Shown piece by piece: positions 7,955 through 17,676 of a stretch of DNA of 64,000 nt. This DNA is from Aureimonas ureilytica DSM 18598 = NBRC 106430. Lineage in GTDB: Bacteria > Pseudomonadota > Alphaproteobacteria > Rhizobiales > Rhizobiaceae. A program made the translations under genes and the position numbers. The stretch is taken from NCBI RefSeq assembly GCF_000382705.1, contig NZ_ARQE01000001.1, positions 477,551 through 541,550 on the forward strand, read 5' to 3'. Within the stretch, counting starts at the first letter, position 1; each line of letters opens with the position of its first letter. The notes beneath the pieces are model-generated. The model was not told where the DNA came from and did no database searches. It saw only the letters and a list, made by a program, of their open reading frames with translations.

Positions 7955-8161
7955 GGGACACGCTTTCGAGAAAGGGCCTCGCGCCCGGCCGGGAGGCCGG
8001 ACCGTCGAATGGGTCTGTCGATCCTGACGAAAGACGGAGGGGCTGAAAAGCGCGCGACGCCCTCCGTCCGGCCGGAAAACCGAAGCGCGGGACGACGGGG
8101 CGCAAATCTGGACGGAGCGTCGGTTGCTCTCGCGCCGGTGTCTCCGGCGGGCGCGCGCCGC

Positions 8162-9196
8162 CTACTCGAACTCGCGCTTCAAGGGGCGGGCGAGGAGGGC
8201 GCGCATGGCCCCGGCGGCGGGCAGGCCGTCTTCGAGAATGGCGGCGACGGCTTCGATGATCGGCGCTTCGATGCCGTGCTCGCGGGCGAGCCGCGCGGCG
8301 ATCGCGGCGGAATAGACGCCCTCGGCGAGCTTCAGCCTGCCCGTGTCCTCGCCCCGGCCGAGCGCCAGCCCGTAGCTGAAATTGCGCGACTGCGCGCCCG
8401 AGCAGGTGAGCACGAGATCGCCGAGGCCGGACAGGCCGAGCAGCGTGTCGGGCCGCGCGCCGAGCGCCTCGCCGAGCCGGCGCAACTCCACGAAGCCGCG
8501 CGTGACGAGCGCCGCCAGCGCCGAGGCGCCGAGGCCGAGCCCGGCGCAGGCGCCCGCCGCGATGGCGAGGACGTTCTTGAGGGAGCCGCCGGCCTCGACG
8601 CCGAGCACGTCGTCGCCGGCATAGATGCGGAAGGCGGGCGCGGCGAGACGGCGGGCGAGCGCGTCCGCCACGGGGCTGCTTTGCGCGGCGAGCGTCACCG
8701 CCGTCGGCAGGCCCGCCGCGACGTCGCTGGCAAAGCTCGGGCCGGACAGGACGGCGACCGGGTGGCCCGGCAGTTCCGCTTCCACCACGGCGGAGGCGAA
8801 GAGGCCCGTGTCGCGCTCGATCCCCTTGGAGCAGAGAACCAGCGCCGCGCCGGGTTCGAGATGCGGTTTCAGCTCGCGCGCGGCAAGGCGCAGCGCCTGC
8901 GCCGGCAGAACGAGGAGCGCGATGCGCGCGCCTTCGAGCGCCGCGCCGAGATCGTCGGTGGCGCGAAGGCTCGGCGGCAGCGCGGTGCCGGCGAGATAGC
9001 GCGGGTTCTCGTGCCGCGCGTTGACCGCGCGCACCGTTTCGCCGTCGCGGGCATAAAGGCGGACAGGTTCGCCGTCCCGCGCCCGCATGGCGCCGAGCGC
9101 CGTGCCCCAGGCGCCGCCGCCGATCACCGCGATGTCGCCGCGTTCGCCGATGACCTCTTCGGCCATGACCTCTGCGCCGATGACCTGTTCGCTCAC
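8162..9196 (-). CDS. gpsA: Glycerol-3-phosphate dehydrogenase [NAD(P)+]
   Basis: Reduces dihydroxyacetone phosphate to sn-glycerol-3-phosphate for phospholipid synthesis. Visible motifs are the nucleotide loop [31 protein letters not shown], the catalytic-lysine block [19 protein letters not shown] and [12 protein letters not shown]. It is 344 residues long, close to the family norm, with a slightly extended N terminus. Its GTG start overlaps the tsaD stop (GTGA at 9193-9196), showing translational coupling in a tsaD-gpsA unit. An internal ATG ten codons on is an alternative start. Confidence 0.96.
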   Translation of the reverse strand: MSEQVIGAEVMAEEVIGERGDIAVIGGGAWGTALGAMRARDGEPVRLYARDGETVRAVNARHENPRYLAGTALPPSLRATDDLGAALEGARIALLVLPAQALRLAARELKPHLEPGAALVLCSKGIERDTGLFASAVVEAELPGHPVAVLSGPSFASDVAAGLPTAVTLAAQSSPVADALARRLAAPAFRIYAGDDVLGVEAGGSLKNVLAIAAGACAGLGLGASALAALVTRGFVELRRLGEALGARPDTLLGLSGLGDLVLTCSGAQSRNFSYGLALGRGEDTGRLKLAEGVYSAAIAARLAREHGIEAPIIEAVAAILEDGLPAAGAMRALLARPLKREFE

Positions 9197-10344
9197 GCCT
9201 TGGCCCCGCGCTTGCCGAAGCCGACCAGCGGCGCGGCTGTCTCGTCCAGCGGCCAGCGCGGGCGCACGGGGGCCGAGAGCGGGTCGGCGAGGCCCGCTTC
9301 CAGCCGTTCCAGCCCGGCATAGGCGATCATCGCCGCGTTGTCGGTGCAGAGCTTCAGGGGCGGCGAGACGACGCGAACGCCGTGCCGCGCCGCCGCCTCT
9401 TCCAAAGCCGCGCGGATTTCGCCATTGGCCGCGACGCCGCCGGCCACCGCCAGCGCCGGATCGGCCAGGTCCGGATAGGCCGCGCGGAAGCGGGCGAGCG
9501 CGAGCGTCACGCGGTCCCGCACGCTTTCCGCCGCCGCGCGCTGGAAGCCGGCGCAGAGATCGGCCACGTCCTGTTCGCTGAGCGGCGCATGGGCGAGGGC
9601 GATCTGGCGCACCGCCGTCTTGAGGCCGGAAAACGAGAAGTCGAGCCGCTTTTCGCCGCGCAAGGGGCGGGGCAGGTCGAAACGTCCCGCATCGCCCTTC
9701 CGCGCCATGCGCTCGACGCTCGGACCGCCGGGATGTGGCAGTTCCAAGAGCTTGGCGGTCTTGTCGAAGGCCTCGCCCAGCGCGTCGTCGATCGTCGTGC
9801 CCCAGCGCTCGTACTGGCCGAGGCCGGAAACGAGAAGGATCTGCGTGTGGCCGCCCGACACGAGAAGCAGGAGATAGGGATAGGCCAGCGCGTCCGTCAG
9901 CCGGGGTGTCAGCGCGTGGCCTTCGAGATGGTTCACCGCCAGAAAGGGCAGGTCGCGCGAGGCGGCGATGCTTTTTCCCACCAGCGCCCCGACGATCAGC
10001 CCGCCGACGAGGCCCGGCCCGCTGGTGGCGGCCACGGCGTCGATCCGGTCCAGAGTCACGCCCGCTTCCGCGAGCCCCGCTTCCACCACGCCGCCGATGC
10101 TCTCGGCATGGGCTCTCGCGGCGATCTCCGGCACCACGCCGCCGAAGGCCGCGTGTTCCTCGATCTGGCTGAGAACGACATTGGACAGGATCACCGGCCG
10201 CCCGTCGCTCCCGCGCCCGACGACGCTCGCCGCCGTCTCGTCGCAGCTCGTCTCGATGCCGAGAACGAGCGGCCGAAGGTCGGGGGAGGGGGGCGAAGCG
10301 GAGGCGGACAAGGGCTGGCTTTCGACGGGCGGGCAGGGCCGCAC
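9193..10344 (-). CDS. tsaD: tRNA N6-threonylcarbamoyladenosine synthase TsaD
   Basis: Transfers threonylcarbamoyl to A37 of ANN-decoding tRNAs with TsaB and TsaE. Diagnostic sequences are [27 protein letters not shown] (metal-binding His pair), [13 protein letters not shown] and [10 protein letters not shown]. The visible frame is 383 residues; the first 25 ([11 protein letters not shown] onward) are Pro/Ser rich, so the GTG at 10344 may be slightly too far upstream. It is the first gene of the leftward unit with gpsA. The 250-base region up to hemC must hold both divergent promoters. Confidence 0.96.
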   Translation of the reverse strand: MRPCPPVESQPLSASASPPSPDLRPLVLGIETSCDETAASVVGRGSDGRPVILSNVVLSQIEEHAAFGGVVPEIAARAHAESIGGVVEAGLAEAGVTLDRIDAVAATSGPGLVGGLIVGALVGKSIAASRDLPFLAVNHLEGHALTPRLTDALAYPYLLLLVSGGHTQILLVSGLGQYERWGTTIDDALGEAFDKTAKLLELPHPGGPSVERMARKGDAGRFDLPRPLRGEKRLDFSFSGLKTAVRQIALAHAPLSEQDVADLCAGFQRAAAESVRDRVTLALARFRAAYPDLADPALAVAGGVAANGEIRAALEEAAARHGVRVVSPPLKLCTDNAAMIAYAGLERLEAGLADPLSAPVRPRWPLDETAAPLVGFGKRGAKA

Positions 10345-10597
10345 AGGGCGTTCCCCCGCGAATTAGCGATTCCCGGTTGGTTTCGCCAGCGCTTCGCGTT
10401 TAGAGCTGGGGTCAAAACCTCGCGGGGTCGGCTGGCCGGATCTTTCCGTCGCTCTCTTCATCGCGAATGCTCGCCGATGCCGCCGGCATCGACTGTGCTT
10501 CGCTCCTCGTGATCGAACGAAAATCTCTCGACCTTCCTCCGCCCGGAGGTTTCGTCCCCAGCTCTTAGACCGTCTCCAACTTCAGGAAGGCCGGCCC

Positions 10598-11527
10598 ATG
10601 ACCCAACCCATCCGCATCGGCACGCGCGGCAGCCGTCTGGCGCTGGCGCAGGCAGAGGAAGTGCGCGCGCGCCTCATGGCGGCGCACGATCTGCCCAGTG
10701 ACGTCTTCGCGATCACGGTGATCTCCACCTCGGGCGACCGCATCCAGGACCGCGCCCTGTCGGAAGCGGGCGGCAAGGGGCTCTTCACCAAGGAGATCGA
10801 GGAAGCGCTTCTGGATGGGCGCATCGATCTGGCGGTTCATTCCTCCAAGGACATGGCGACGCTCGTGCCGGACGGGCTCGCGCTTGCCGCCTATCTGCCG
10901 CGCGAGGACGTGCGCGACGTCTTCATCGGGCGCACGGTGCGGCGCATCGCCGATCTGCCCGAAGGGGCGCGGGTTGGCTCGGCCTCGCTGCGCCGGCAGG
11001 CGCTCCTGCGGCGCATCCGGCCCGATCTCGAACTCGTGATCTTTCGCGGCAATGTGCAGACGCGCCTCGCCAAGCTGGAAGCCGGCGAGGTCGAGGGCAC
11101 GCTTCTGGCGCTGGCCGGGCTGAAGCGGCTCGGCGACGAGGCCGTGGCCTGCGAGATTCTCGACGCCGAAGGCTTTCCCCCCGCGCCCGGCCAGGGGGCG
11201 ATCTGCATCCAAATCCGCGAGGGCGACGCGCGCATCGCCGCGCTCGTCGCGGCCATCGACCATGCCGACACGCATGGCGTGCTCGCGGCCGAGCGAGCCT
11301 TTCTCGCCGTGCTCGACGGGTCCTGCCGCACGCCGATCGCCGCCCATGGCACGCTGGAGGGCGATCATTTCCGCTTTCACGGGATGATCCTGACCCCGGA
11401 CGGAACGCGGATGCACGAAACGCGGGTCGAGGGCACGCGCGCGGAAGCCCGGCAGATGGCCGAGGACGCGGCGCTGCGCCTCGTGGACGAGGCGGGCGCG
11501 GCCTTCTTCGAGGGCTGGCGGCGCTGA
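10598..11527 (+). CDS. hemC: Porphobilinogen deaminase (hydroxymethylbilane synthase)
   Basis: Polymerises four porphobilinogens into hydroxymethylbilane in the cytosol. It contains [44 protein letters not shown] and the dipyrromethane-anchoring Cys in [11 protein letters not shown]. Length 309 is normal. ATG at 10598 is preceded by AGGAAGG. hemD follows at once, and the COG4223-type and hemY genes complete the alphaproteobacterial haem cluster. Confidence 0.97.
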   Translation: MTQPIRIGTRGSRLALAQAEEVRARLMAAHDLPSDVFAITVISTSGDRIQDRALSEAGGKGLFTKEIEEALLDGRIDLAVHSSKDMATLVPDGLALAAYLPREDVRDVFIGRTVRRIADLPEGARVGSASLRRQALLRRIRPDLELVIFRGNVQTRLAKLEAGEVEGTLLALAGLKRLGDEAVACEILDAEGFPPAPGQGAICIQIREGDARIAALVAAIDHADTHGVLAAERAFLAVLDGSCRTPIAAHGTLEGDHFRFHGMILTPDGTRMHETRVEGTRAEARQMAEDAALRLVDEAGAAFFEGWRR

Positions 11528-12273
11528 GCGGGGCCGCTCCTCCTCCAGGAAGCCCGCGCCTTCTCGTCCTGCGCGAGCGCGAGGACGCGGACGCCACGGC
11601 CGCGCATTTGAGGGAGGCGGGTTTCGAGCCCGTGCTCCTGCCCTTGAGCGAAACGCGGCTTCTCGACCCGGCGCCGCCCGAAACCCATGTCGCGGGCCTC
11701 ATCGCCACGAGCCGCCATGCCGTGCCGTGGCTACGGCGGCATTTTGGCGGAAGCGGGCACCCGGTTCTGGCGGTGGGGGAGGCGACGGCGTCGCGGCTTC
11801 GCGACGGCGGGTTCCGCCAGGTGATCGTCGGACCGGGGCGGGCGGGCGATCTCGCGGCGCTGGCCGCGAGCCTGCCGATCGCGCCCGGCGCGCGCTTTCT
11901 TCATGCGGCGGGCCGGGTTCGCCTGTCGGATCTGGACGCGGGGTTCGCGGCGGCCGGACTGCCGCTGGACGTGGCGGAGGTCTACGACACGGTGCCGCGC
12001 ACCGTCTCGCCGGAGGAGCGGGCGCGTCTGCGCGGCGAAGCGGGGACGATCGCCGGCGCGCTTCTCCTGTCGCGCGGGCAGGCGCGCGGGTTGGACGCGC
12101 TTCTGCGCGAGGAAGGGGCGCCCGGCGAGGGCCTCACCTTCTTCTGTCTTTCCCGCGCGATCGCGCTGGAACTTTCGCCGCAGTTTGGAAAGAATGCGAT
12201 CTGGGCCGACCATCCTTCGCTTGCGTCTCTGATCGAGACGATCAAACGGTGGAACGGGCGGCTCGGTCGATAA
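11524..12273 (+). CDS. hemD: Uroporphyrinogen-III synthase, start uncertain (possible CTG)
   Basis: Closes and inverts hydroxymethylbilane to uroporphyrinogen III. The frame shows the two-lobed HemD pattern: [43 protein letters not shown] and LSRAIALEL. The expected first beta strand ([20 protein letters not shown]) lies upstream of the first canonical start (TTG at 11608) in the same open frame. The only candidate that keeps it is CTG at 11524-11526, overlapping the hemC TGA, with GAGGG about ten bases before it. I therefore extend to 11524, but TTG at 11608 remains possible. Confidence 0.85.
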   Translation: MSGAAPPPGSPRLLVLREREDADATAAHLREAGFEPVLLPLSETRLLDPAPPETHVAGLIATSRHAVPWLRRHFGGSGHPVLAVGEATASRLRDGGFRQVIVGPGRAGDLAALAASLPIAPGARFLHAAGRVRLSDLDAGFAAAGLPLDVAEVYDTVPRTVSPEERARLRGEAGTIAGALLLSRGQARGLDALLREEGAPGEGLTFFCLSRAIALELSPQFGKNAIWADHPSLASLIETIKRWNGRLGR

Positions 12274-12414
12274 TCTTTTCGTTGCAGCTTGCGCGCCGCA
12301 CGCTAGATCAGGGCGTTGACTCGTCCGAGACATCGGCCGAAGGGAATCCGGCTGGGGCCGGCCGGTTCGCCAGCCACCCAGCCGCCATGGGATGCGACAT
12401 GAAGGAGTTCTCGG

Positions 12415-14247
12415 ATGGCCAATCGTCCGCGCCGGTCCAAGCCAGGCGCACGACCGGAAACCACGATCGACCTCGAGGCCGGCCGGATCGCCAAGGCCGG
12501 GGGCGCTGAGGACGGCACGCAGACGGGCTCCCTGCCGGAGGCCGAACAGGACGAGACGGTTTCGATGAACGACACGACCAAACCCGGCGAAGCCGCTCAA
12601 ACGCCAGGGTCCCAGACACCGGACGCCAAGACGCCGAGCGCCAAGACGCCGGTCGCTGCCACGGACGGGGCGAAGACGCCCGAGACCACGGTCTCCGCTG
12701 CGGCGACGCCCGAGGAGCGGCACGAGGACGCGCTGATTTCCGCGACGGTGGACGACGCGGCCGAGCGCGAGCGCAAGAACGAGATCGCCACGGGCATCGC
12801 CTCGGCCGACGCGCTCGCCGGCGGCGAGCCGGTTTCGACCTCGACGCCATCCGCGCCGCTGGGCACGACGGATGGCGGCGAAACGCCGGCCGATCCGCTT
12901 CTCTCCGACGCAGCGCGCTCCGACGAGGCGACGCTCGGCGAGACCGGCGAGACCACGGCCAAGGACGGCACGGAAGCCGGCCCGACCGAGGCCTTCGCGC
13001 GCGACGAGGGCTTTGCCGGCAAGCGGCGCGATCTCGGCGAGTTCGAGGACGACGAGACGGTTCTGCCGGCCGCCCACCCCGAGCCGGCCGGCCCCGATCC
13101 GCTGACCTCCAGCCCCTATCATGCGGCGGCCGGCACCTCGCCGACCGACCATCGGCCGGGCTTCGGTCCGCTCCTCGGCGCGGGCCTTCTCGGCGCGGTG
13201 ATCGCGCTCGGCGGCGGCGCGGCCCTTCTTTATTCGGGCGCGGTGCGCCCGCCCGCCGCCCAGACGCCCGCCGTTTCCACGACGCAATTCGCGCCGGCCG
13301 GCGAAGTGCAGAAGCTCACCGGCGACATCGCCACCCTGCGCGGCACGGTGGAGCAGCTCCAGTCGGCCCAGGCGGCCGGCGGCGCGGGCACGGGCAATGT
13401 CTCGCGCACCGAGTTCACCCAGCTGACCGACCGCGTCACCGCCAACGAGCGCTATGCGCAGGCCAATGGCGATTCCGCCGCCGCCGCGGCGAAGGCCGAC
13501 GAGGCCGCCACCGCCGCGCGCGACACGGCGAGCGAAGCGCTGAACACCGCCAACGCGGCGCGCGACACGGCCCAGAGCGCCCAGCAGACGGCGCAGAGCG
13601 CCCAGCAGGCCGCGCAGAGCGCGCAGCAGGCGGCGACCAGCGCCCAGACCGCCGCCAACGAAACGCGCGACACGGTGAACAGCCTCGGCCAGCGCGTCGA
13701 CGCGATCGAGGAATCCAACCGCCGCGCGGCGACCGCCCTGTCGGCCGCCGGGCTGAAAAGCGCGATCGACAGCGGCCAGCCCTTCATGCAGGAGCTGGAG
13801 CGCTTCGCGCAGGCGAGCGGCAACAATGGCGACGCGGTGAACTCGCTGCGCGACTTCGCGGCCTCCGGCGTTCCGACCATTTCGGCGCTCGACCGCGAAT
13901 GGAACGAGGCCGAGACGCGCATTCTCACCTCGCTGCGTCCGGTGGATTCCACCGCCGATGTCGGCACGCAGGTTCTCTCGGGGCTTCGCTCGCTCGTCAC
14001 CGTGCGCCCGGCCGGCTCCAGCGTCTCGCCCGAGACGCAAGGGCCGGAAGCCACCGTGGCCCGCATGGACGAGGCGCTCGACAAGGGCGACTTCGCCGCC
14101 TGGCTGAAGGAGTGGGACACGCTGCCCGACGCCGCCAAGAGCGCCTCGAAGGACTTCGCCGACAAGGTTCGCGCCCGCGCCAATGCGGACGACCTGATTC
14201 GCCAGACCATCAACAGCGCCGTCGGCGCTTCCGCGTCGCAGGGCTGA
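12415..14247 (+). CDS. Mitofilin-like (COG4223) inner-membrane protein, bacterial Mic60 candidate
   Basis: A 610-residue protein with a Thr/Ala/Glu-rich cytoplasmic region (about 1-245), one membrane helix near residues 250-272 (LLGAGLLGAVIALGGGAALL), then a long Ala/Gln coiled coil (about 295-440) built on repeats of AQSAQQA, and a C-terminal mitofilin-like domain ending near SVGASASQG. Alphaproteobacterial proteins of this type beside hemD/hemY are regarded as Mic60 homologues that shape the inner membrane. ATG at 12415 has AAGGAG. It is 1 base upstream of hemY. Confidence 0.85.
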   Translation: MANRPRRSKPGARPETTIDLEAGRIAKAGGAEDGTQTGSLPEAEQDETVSMNDTTKPGEAAQTPGSQTPDAKTPSAKTPVAATDGAKTPETTVSAAATPEERHEDALISATVDDAAERERKNEIATGIASADALAGGEPVSTSTPSAPLGTTDGGETPADPLLSDAARSDEATLGETGETTAKDGTEAGPTEAFARDEGFAGKRRDLGEFEDDETVLPAAHPEPAGPDPLTSSPYHAAAGTSPTDHRPGFGPLLGAGLLGAVIALGGGAALLYSGAVRPPAAQTPAVSTTQFAPAGEVQKLTGDIATLRGTVEQLQSAQAAGGAGTGNVSRTEFTQLTDRVTANERYAQANGDSAAAAAKADEAATAARDTASEALNTANAARDTAQSAQQTAQSAQQAAQSAQQAATSAQTAANETRDTVNSLGQRVDAIEESNRRAATALSAAGLKSAIDSGQPFMQELERFAQASGNNGDAVNSLRDFAASGVPTISALDREWNEAETRILTSLRPVDSTADVGTQVLSGLRSLVTVRPAGSSVSPETQGPEATVARMDEALDKGDFAAWLKEWDTLPDAAKSASKDFADKVRARANADDLIRQTINSAVGASASQG

Positions 14248-14248
14248 C

Positions 14249-15709
14249 ATGCTGCGTATTCTCGCATTCTTCCTCGTCGTTCTCGCGGGTGGCCTCGGCT
14301 TCGCCTGGCTGGCCGACCATCCCGGCTCCGTCTCGATCCTCTGGCAGGGCCAGGAGGTCGGCACGAGCTTCACGGTCTTCGTGATCCTGCAGCTCGCCCT
14401 CGTGGTCGCCGCCGTGCTCCTGTTCTGGCTGGTGCGCGGCTTCTTCAAGGCGCCGGATCGCGTGTCGCGCTTCTTCGCAACGCGCCGCCGCGACAAGGGC
14501 TACCGCGCCCTCTCGGCCGGCATGATCGCCGCCGGCGCGGGCGACGCCGTCATGGCGCGCCGCCTCGTCAAGCAGGCGCAGAAGCACCTGTCCAACCGCC
14601 GCGAGCCGATGGTTCGCTTCCTCGACGCGCAGACCGCGCTGATCGAGGGCGACCACGCCAAGGCGCGCTCGATCTTCGAGACGCTGGAAGGCGATCCCGA
14701 CACCCGCCTCGTGGGTCTTCGCGGCCTGTATCTCGAAGCCGAGCGCCTGGGCGACCGGGACGCGGCGCGCTCCTATGCCGAGCGGGCCGTTCGCATCGCG
14801 CCGCATGTGCCCTGGGCCGGCGGCGCCGTGCTCGACCTCAAGGCCGCGCAGGGCGATTTCGACGGCGCGCTCGCCATTCTGGAAGCGCAGCGCGACTCGC
14901 GCCTCGTGGACAAGGCCGAAAGCCGTCGCCTGCGCGCCGTGCTCCTGACCGGCAAGGCGCAGGAGCTGGCCGACAGCGATCCGGCCGGCGCCAAGACCGC
15001 CGCGCGCGAGGCACAGAAGCTCGCGCCCGATCTCGTGCCCGCCGCCGCGATCGCGGCCCGCGCCATGATCCGCCTGAACGAGCATCGTCAGGCGCAGAAG
15101 GCGCTGGAAGCGGCCTGGAAGGCCAATCCGCATCCCGAGCTCGCCGCGCTCTACATCCACCTCTGGCCGGGCGACGGCGTCGCCGAGCGCTTCAAGCGCG
15201 CGCGGCATCTGTCGAGCCTCCAGCCGGGCCATGTCGAATCGCGCCTGGCGCTCGCCCGCGCCGCGCTCGACGCCCGCGAGTTCGGCACGGCCCGCGTCGA
15301 GGCCATGGCGGCCGCCGAGAGCGCGCCGCGCGAATCGGCCTATCTCCTCCTCGCCGATATCGAGAACGCCGAGACCGGCAACGACGCGCTGGTGCGCCAG
15401 TGGATGAACCGCGCGCTTCATGCGCCGAAGGACCCGTCCTGGAGCGTCGACGGCGCCCCGGCGGAGGAATGGCGCGCGGTGTCGCCGACCACGGGGCGTC
15501 TCGACGCCTATACGTGGAGCGTGCCGGACGAGGGCGATCCCGAACTCGTGCAGCGCGTCGGCCGCATGTTGCGCGGAATGCAGCCCGCGCCCAACACCGA
15601 CCCGAACCGCCGCGTCTTCATCGACGCGCGCCTGCCGCCCGAAGAGGAGCCCAAGGCGCCCGAGGGGCTCGACAATGGCGAGCCGCCGCTGGAGCGCACC
15701 CCCGCTTGA
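14249..15709 (+). CDS. hemY: HemY-like TPR membrane protein
   Basis: A 486-residue HemY N-terminal-domain protein. Two hydrophobic helices (about 4-24 and 41-63, with the GSVSILWQGQEVGTS loop between) are followed by tetratricopeptide-like helical repeats (for example QKALEAAWKANPHPELAALY and GHVESRLALARAALDARE). HemY sits with haem-synthesis genes in proteobacteria; its biochemical role is unsettled and it is not a protoporphyrinogen oxidase. The ATG lies one base after the stop of the preceding gene, so the two are coupled. A good terminator follows, closing the hemC-hemD-COG4223-hemY unit. Confidence 0.92.
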   Translation: MLRILAFFLVVLAGGLGFAWLADHPGSVSILWQGQEVGTSFTVFVILQLALVVAAVLLFWLVRGFFKAPDRVSRFFATRRRDKGYRALSAGMIAAGAGDAVMARRLVKQAQKHLSNRREPMVRFLDAQTALIEGDHAKARSIFETLEGDPDTRLVGLRGLYLEAERLGDRDAARSYAERAVRIAPHVPWAGGAVLDLKAAQGDFDGALAILEAQRDSRLVDKAESRRLRAVLLTGKAQELADSDPAGAKTAAREAQKLAPDLVPAAAIAARAMIRLNEHRQAQKALEAAWKANPHPELAALYIHLWPGDGVAERFKRARHLSSLQPGHVESRLALARAALDAREFGTARVEAMAAAESAPRESAYLLLADIENAETGNDALVRQWMNRALHAPKDPSWSVDGAPAEEWRAVSPTTGRLDAYTWSVPDEGDPELVQRVGRMLRGMQPAPNTDPNRRVFIDARLPPEEEPKAPEGLDNGEPPLERTPA

Positions 15710-15735
15710 GGGCAAACGGCAACAGATGACGAAGG

Positions 15736-15769
15736 ACGGCCCGGAGCACACCCGCTCCGGGCCGTTTTC
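15736..15769 (+). terminator. Rho-independent terminator of the hem cluster
   Basis: ACGGCCCGGAG pairs perfectly with CTCCGGGCCGT across an eight-base loop and is followed by TTTTCG, 27 bases after the hemY stop. Confidence 0.9.
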
Positions 15770-15849
15770 GTTTGCGCGAGGCTCTCTTCCCAAGCGAAAT
15801 GAAATGAACCTCGACCCCGCGAAGTCGTTTGGGAGAGGGGCCGAGCGCC

Positions 15850-15879
15850 CCCGACCCGACCCGACCCGACCCGACCCGA
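15850..15879 (+). repeat. Pentanucleotide tandem repeat (CCCGA)x6
   Basis: Six perfect copies of CCCGA run from 15850 to 15879, ending 25 bases before the TerB-like start codon. They lie in the 5' leader or promoter spacer of that gene, where slippage could change spacing. Confidence 0.95.
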
Positions 15880-15904
15880 ACCTTCCCGAGCCCGGACGCC
15901 GCCC

Positions 15905-16405
15905 ATGCTGGACGCCTTCAAGGATTTTCTTCGCAACCTGTCGGGCGGGCCGACCGGCGGCTCCGCCGGCGAGGACGATCCCCTGGTCGCGGCCGCCGCG
16001 CTTCTCTTCCATGTGGGCGAGGCGGACGGCACGCTGACCGAGGCCGAGGGCGCCAAGCTGCGCGAGCTTCTGATCCGGGAATACCGGCTCGACCCCTGGC
16101 GCGCCGAGCAGGTGCGCCGCGCCGGCCGCGAAGCCGATGCCGAGGCCGTCGATCTCTTCCGCTTCACCCATGTCCTCATGCGCCATTGGAGCGCGGAGGA
16201 GCGCGTGCGCTTCGTGGAAGTCCTGTGGGAGATCGTCTTCGCCGACGGCGAGGTCCACGAGCTGGAGGACAACACGATCTGGCGCGTCGCCGAACTCCTC
16301 GGCGTGTCCGGGCGCGACCGGATGCTCGCCAAGCGCGAGGCGCAAAGCAAGGTCCAGACGCCCCCCGTGCAGACGGCCAAGGTACAGACACAAGAGCATG
16401 GATGA
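15905..16405 (+). CDS. TerB family (tellurite resistance-like) protein
   Basis: A 166-residue helical protein with the TerB/DjlA-type pattern: AAAALLFHVGEADGTLTEAE, then a second half repeating it as LWEIVFADGEVHELEDNTIWRVAELLGV, with acidic residues that bind metal in TerB. Homologues of this stand-alone type are frequent in Rhizobiales and are not proof of tellurite resistance. The tail is Gln/Thr/Val rich (QTPPVQTAKVQTQ). The gene overlaps the following amidotransferase by 8 bases, so the two probably act together. The CCCGA repeat lies directly upstream. Confidence 0.88.
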   Translation: MLDAFKDFLRNLSGGPTGGSAGEDDPLVAAAALLFHVGEADGTLTEAEGAKLRELLIREYRLDPWRAEQVRRAGREADAEAVDLFRFTHVLMRHWSAEERVRFVEVLWEIVFADGEVHELEDNTIWRVAELLGVSGRDRMLAKREAQSKVQTPPVQTAKVQTQEHG

Positions 16406-17198
16406 TCTTCCCTTCTCCCGCCCGCAGAGCGCCGCGCCGCTGAAGCGCTTCGTCCTGCGCGATGCCGGCGATAGCAGGCCGGTTCTGGTGGTCCTTCATC
16501 AGGAAACCTCGACGCCCGGCCGCGTCGGCCAGATCCTGGAGGCGGCCGGCGTGCGGCTCGATATCCGCCGTCCGGTGCTGGGCGAAACGCTGCCCGCAAC
16601 GCTGGACGGGCATCGCGGCGCGGTCGTGTTCGGCGGGCCGCCGAGCGCCAACGATCAGGAGCCGCATCTGCGTCAGGAGATCGACTGGCTGGAAATTCCG
16701 CTGAAGGAGGATCGCCCGTTTCTCGGCATCTGCCTGGGCGCGCAGATGCTCGCCAAGCATCTCGGCGCGACGGTCGGCCCGCATCCCGACGGGCTGGTCG
16801 AGGTCGGCTATTATCCGGTCACGGCCACGGCGGAGGGTCGCGCCATCATGCCGGGTTGGCCCGGCATGGTCTATCAATGGCACCGCGAGGGCTTCACCCT
16901 GCCGCACGGGGCGACGCTTCTCGCCGAGGGCACGACCTTTCCCAACCAGGCGATGCGCTACGGCGCGAACGCCTATGGCGTGCAGTTCCACGCCGAGCTG
17001 ACGCTCGCCATGCTGCATCGCTGGACGACGCATGGCCATTCGCGCCTGTCGCTGCCGGGCGCGCAGGCGCGGCGCGAGCATTTCAGCGGCCGTGCGATCC
17101 ACGACGCGCCGGTGAAGCGCTGGCTGGAGCAGTTTCTGGGCCTGATCTTCGGCCGCGAGGCGAGCGGCGAAACGCTGGCCGAGGGGCCGCGCGGCTGA
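16398..17198 (+). CDS. Class I glutamine amidotransferase-like protein
   Basis: A 266-residue GATase-1 domain protein. The nucleophile is about Cys112 in FLGICLGAQ; His198 and Glu200 in GVQFHAE complete the triad. It belongs to the GuaA-like stand-alone group often annotated as glutamine amidotransferase; the synthetase partner and the acceptor are unknown. ATG at 16398 is inside the end of the TerB-like gene. The block VVLHQETSTPGRVGQIL near residue 30 is typical of this group. Confidence 0.9.
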   Translation: MDDLPFSRPQSAAPLKRFVLRDAGDSRPVLVVLHQETSTPGRVGQILEAAGVRLDIRRPVLGETLPATLDGHRGAVVFGGPPSANDQEPHLRQEIDWLEIPLKEDRPFLGICLGAQMLAKHLGATVGPHPDGLVEVGYYPVTATAEGRAIMPGWPGMVYQWHREGFTLPHGATLLAEGTTFPNQAMRYGANAYGVQFHAELTLAMLHRWTTHGHSRLSLPGAQARREHFSGRAIHDAPVKRWLEQFLGLIFGREASGETLAEGPRG

Positions 17199-17202
17199 CG
17201 GG

Positions 17203-17676
17203 TCAGCGCGTCAGGTCCGCCGTCGCGCAGGAGAGCACGGCGATGAGGTCGGCCGGCGCGATCTCGATCTGCAGGCCGCGCTGGCCGCCGTTCACGACGA
17301 TCGTCTCGAAGAGGAGGGCCGTCTCGTCGAGAAGCGTCGGCACGGGCTTGCGCTGGCCGAGCGGGCTGATGCCGCCGACCTTGTAGCCGGTCAGCCGCTC
17401 GGCATCGGTGGGTTTCATCATGCGGGCCGACTTGCCGCTGAGCGCCGCCGCGAGCTTCTTCATGTTGGCCTCCTCGTCGGAGGGCAGGATCGCGCAGACC
17501 GGCTTGCCGTCGAGCTCGGCCATCAGCGTCTTGAACACCTGCGAGGGCGAGCGGCCGAGCGCCTCGGCGGCCTGCAAGCCGACGCGCTCGGCATTGGGGT
17601 CGTAATCATAGGTCAGAAGCGCGAAGGGGCGCCCGGCTTGCGACAGGGCCTTGGTGGCCGGCGTGGTCTTGGACAT
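17203..17676 (-). CDS. ybaK: Cys-tRNA(Pro)/Cys-tRNA(Cys) deacylase YbaK
   Basis: A 157-residue YbaK/EbsC protein that edits mischarged Cys-tRNA(Pro). Visible family features are KTTPATKAL, YDYDP, GLQAAEALG, the catalytic-lysine strand VFKTLMAE, KLAAALSGKSARM and GYKVGGISPLGQRKPVPTLLD. The start is ATG at 17676. It is convergent with the amidotransferase gene, 4 bases apart, and divergent from sthA. Confidence 0.95.
   Translation of the reverse strand: MSKTTPATKALSQAGRPFALLTYDYDPNAERVGLQAAEALGRSPSQVFKTLMAELDGKPVCAILPSDEEANMKKLAAALSGKSARMMKPTDAERLTGYKVGGISPLGQRKPVPTLLDETALLFETIVVNGGQRGLQIEIAPADLIAVLSCATADLTR

Noticed and set aside
11731-14496. A 921-codon minus-strand open frame
   Set aside because: It is antisense to hemD and the mitofilin-like gene; low-complexity Arg/Gly translation.
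15905-16405. TerB-like gene as evidence of a tellurite-resistance island
   Set aside because: No other ter genes are nearby, and stand-alone TerB-like proteins are general in the group.
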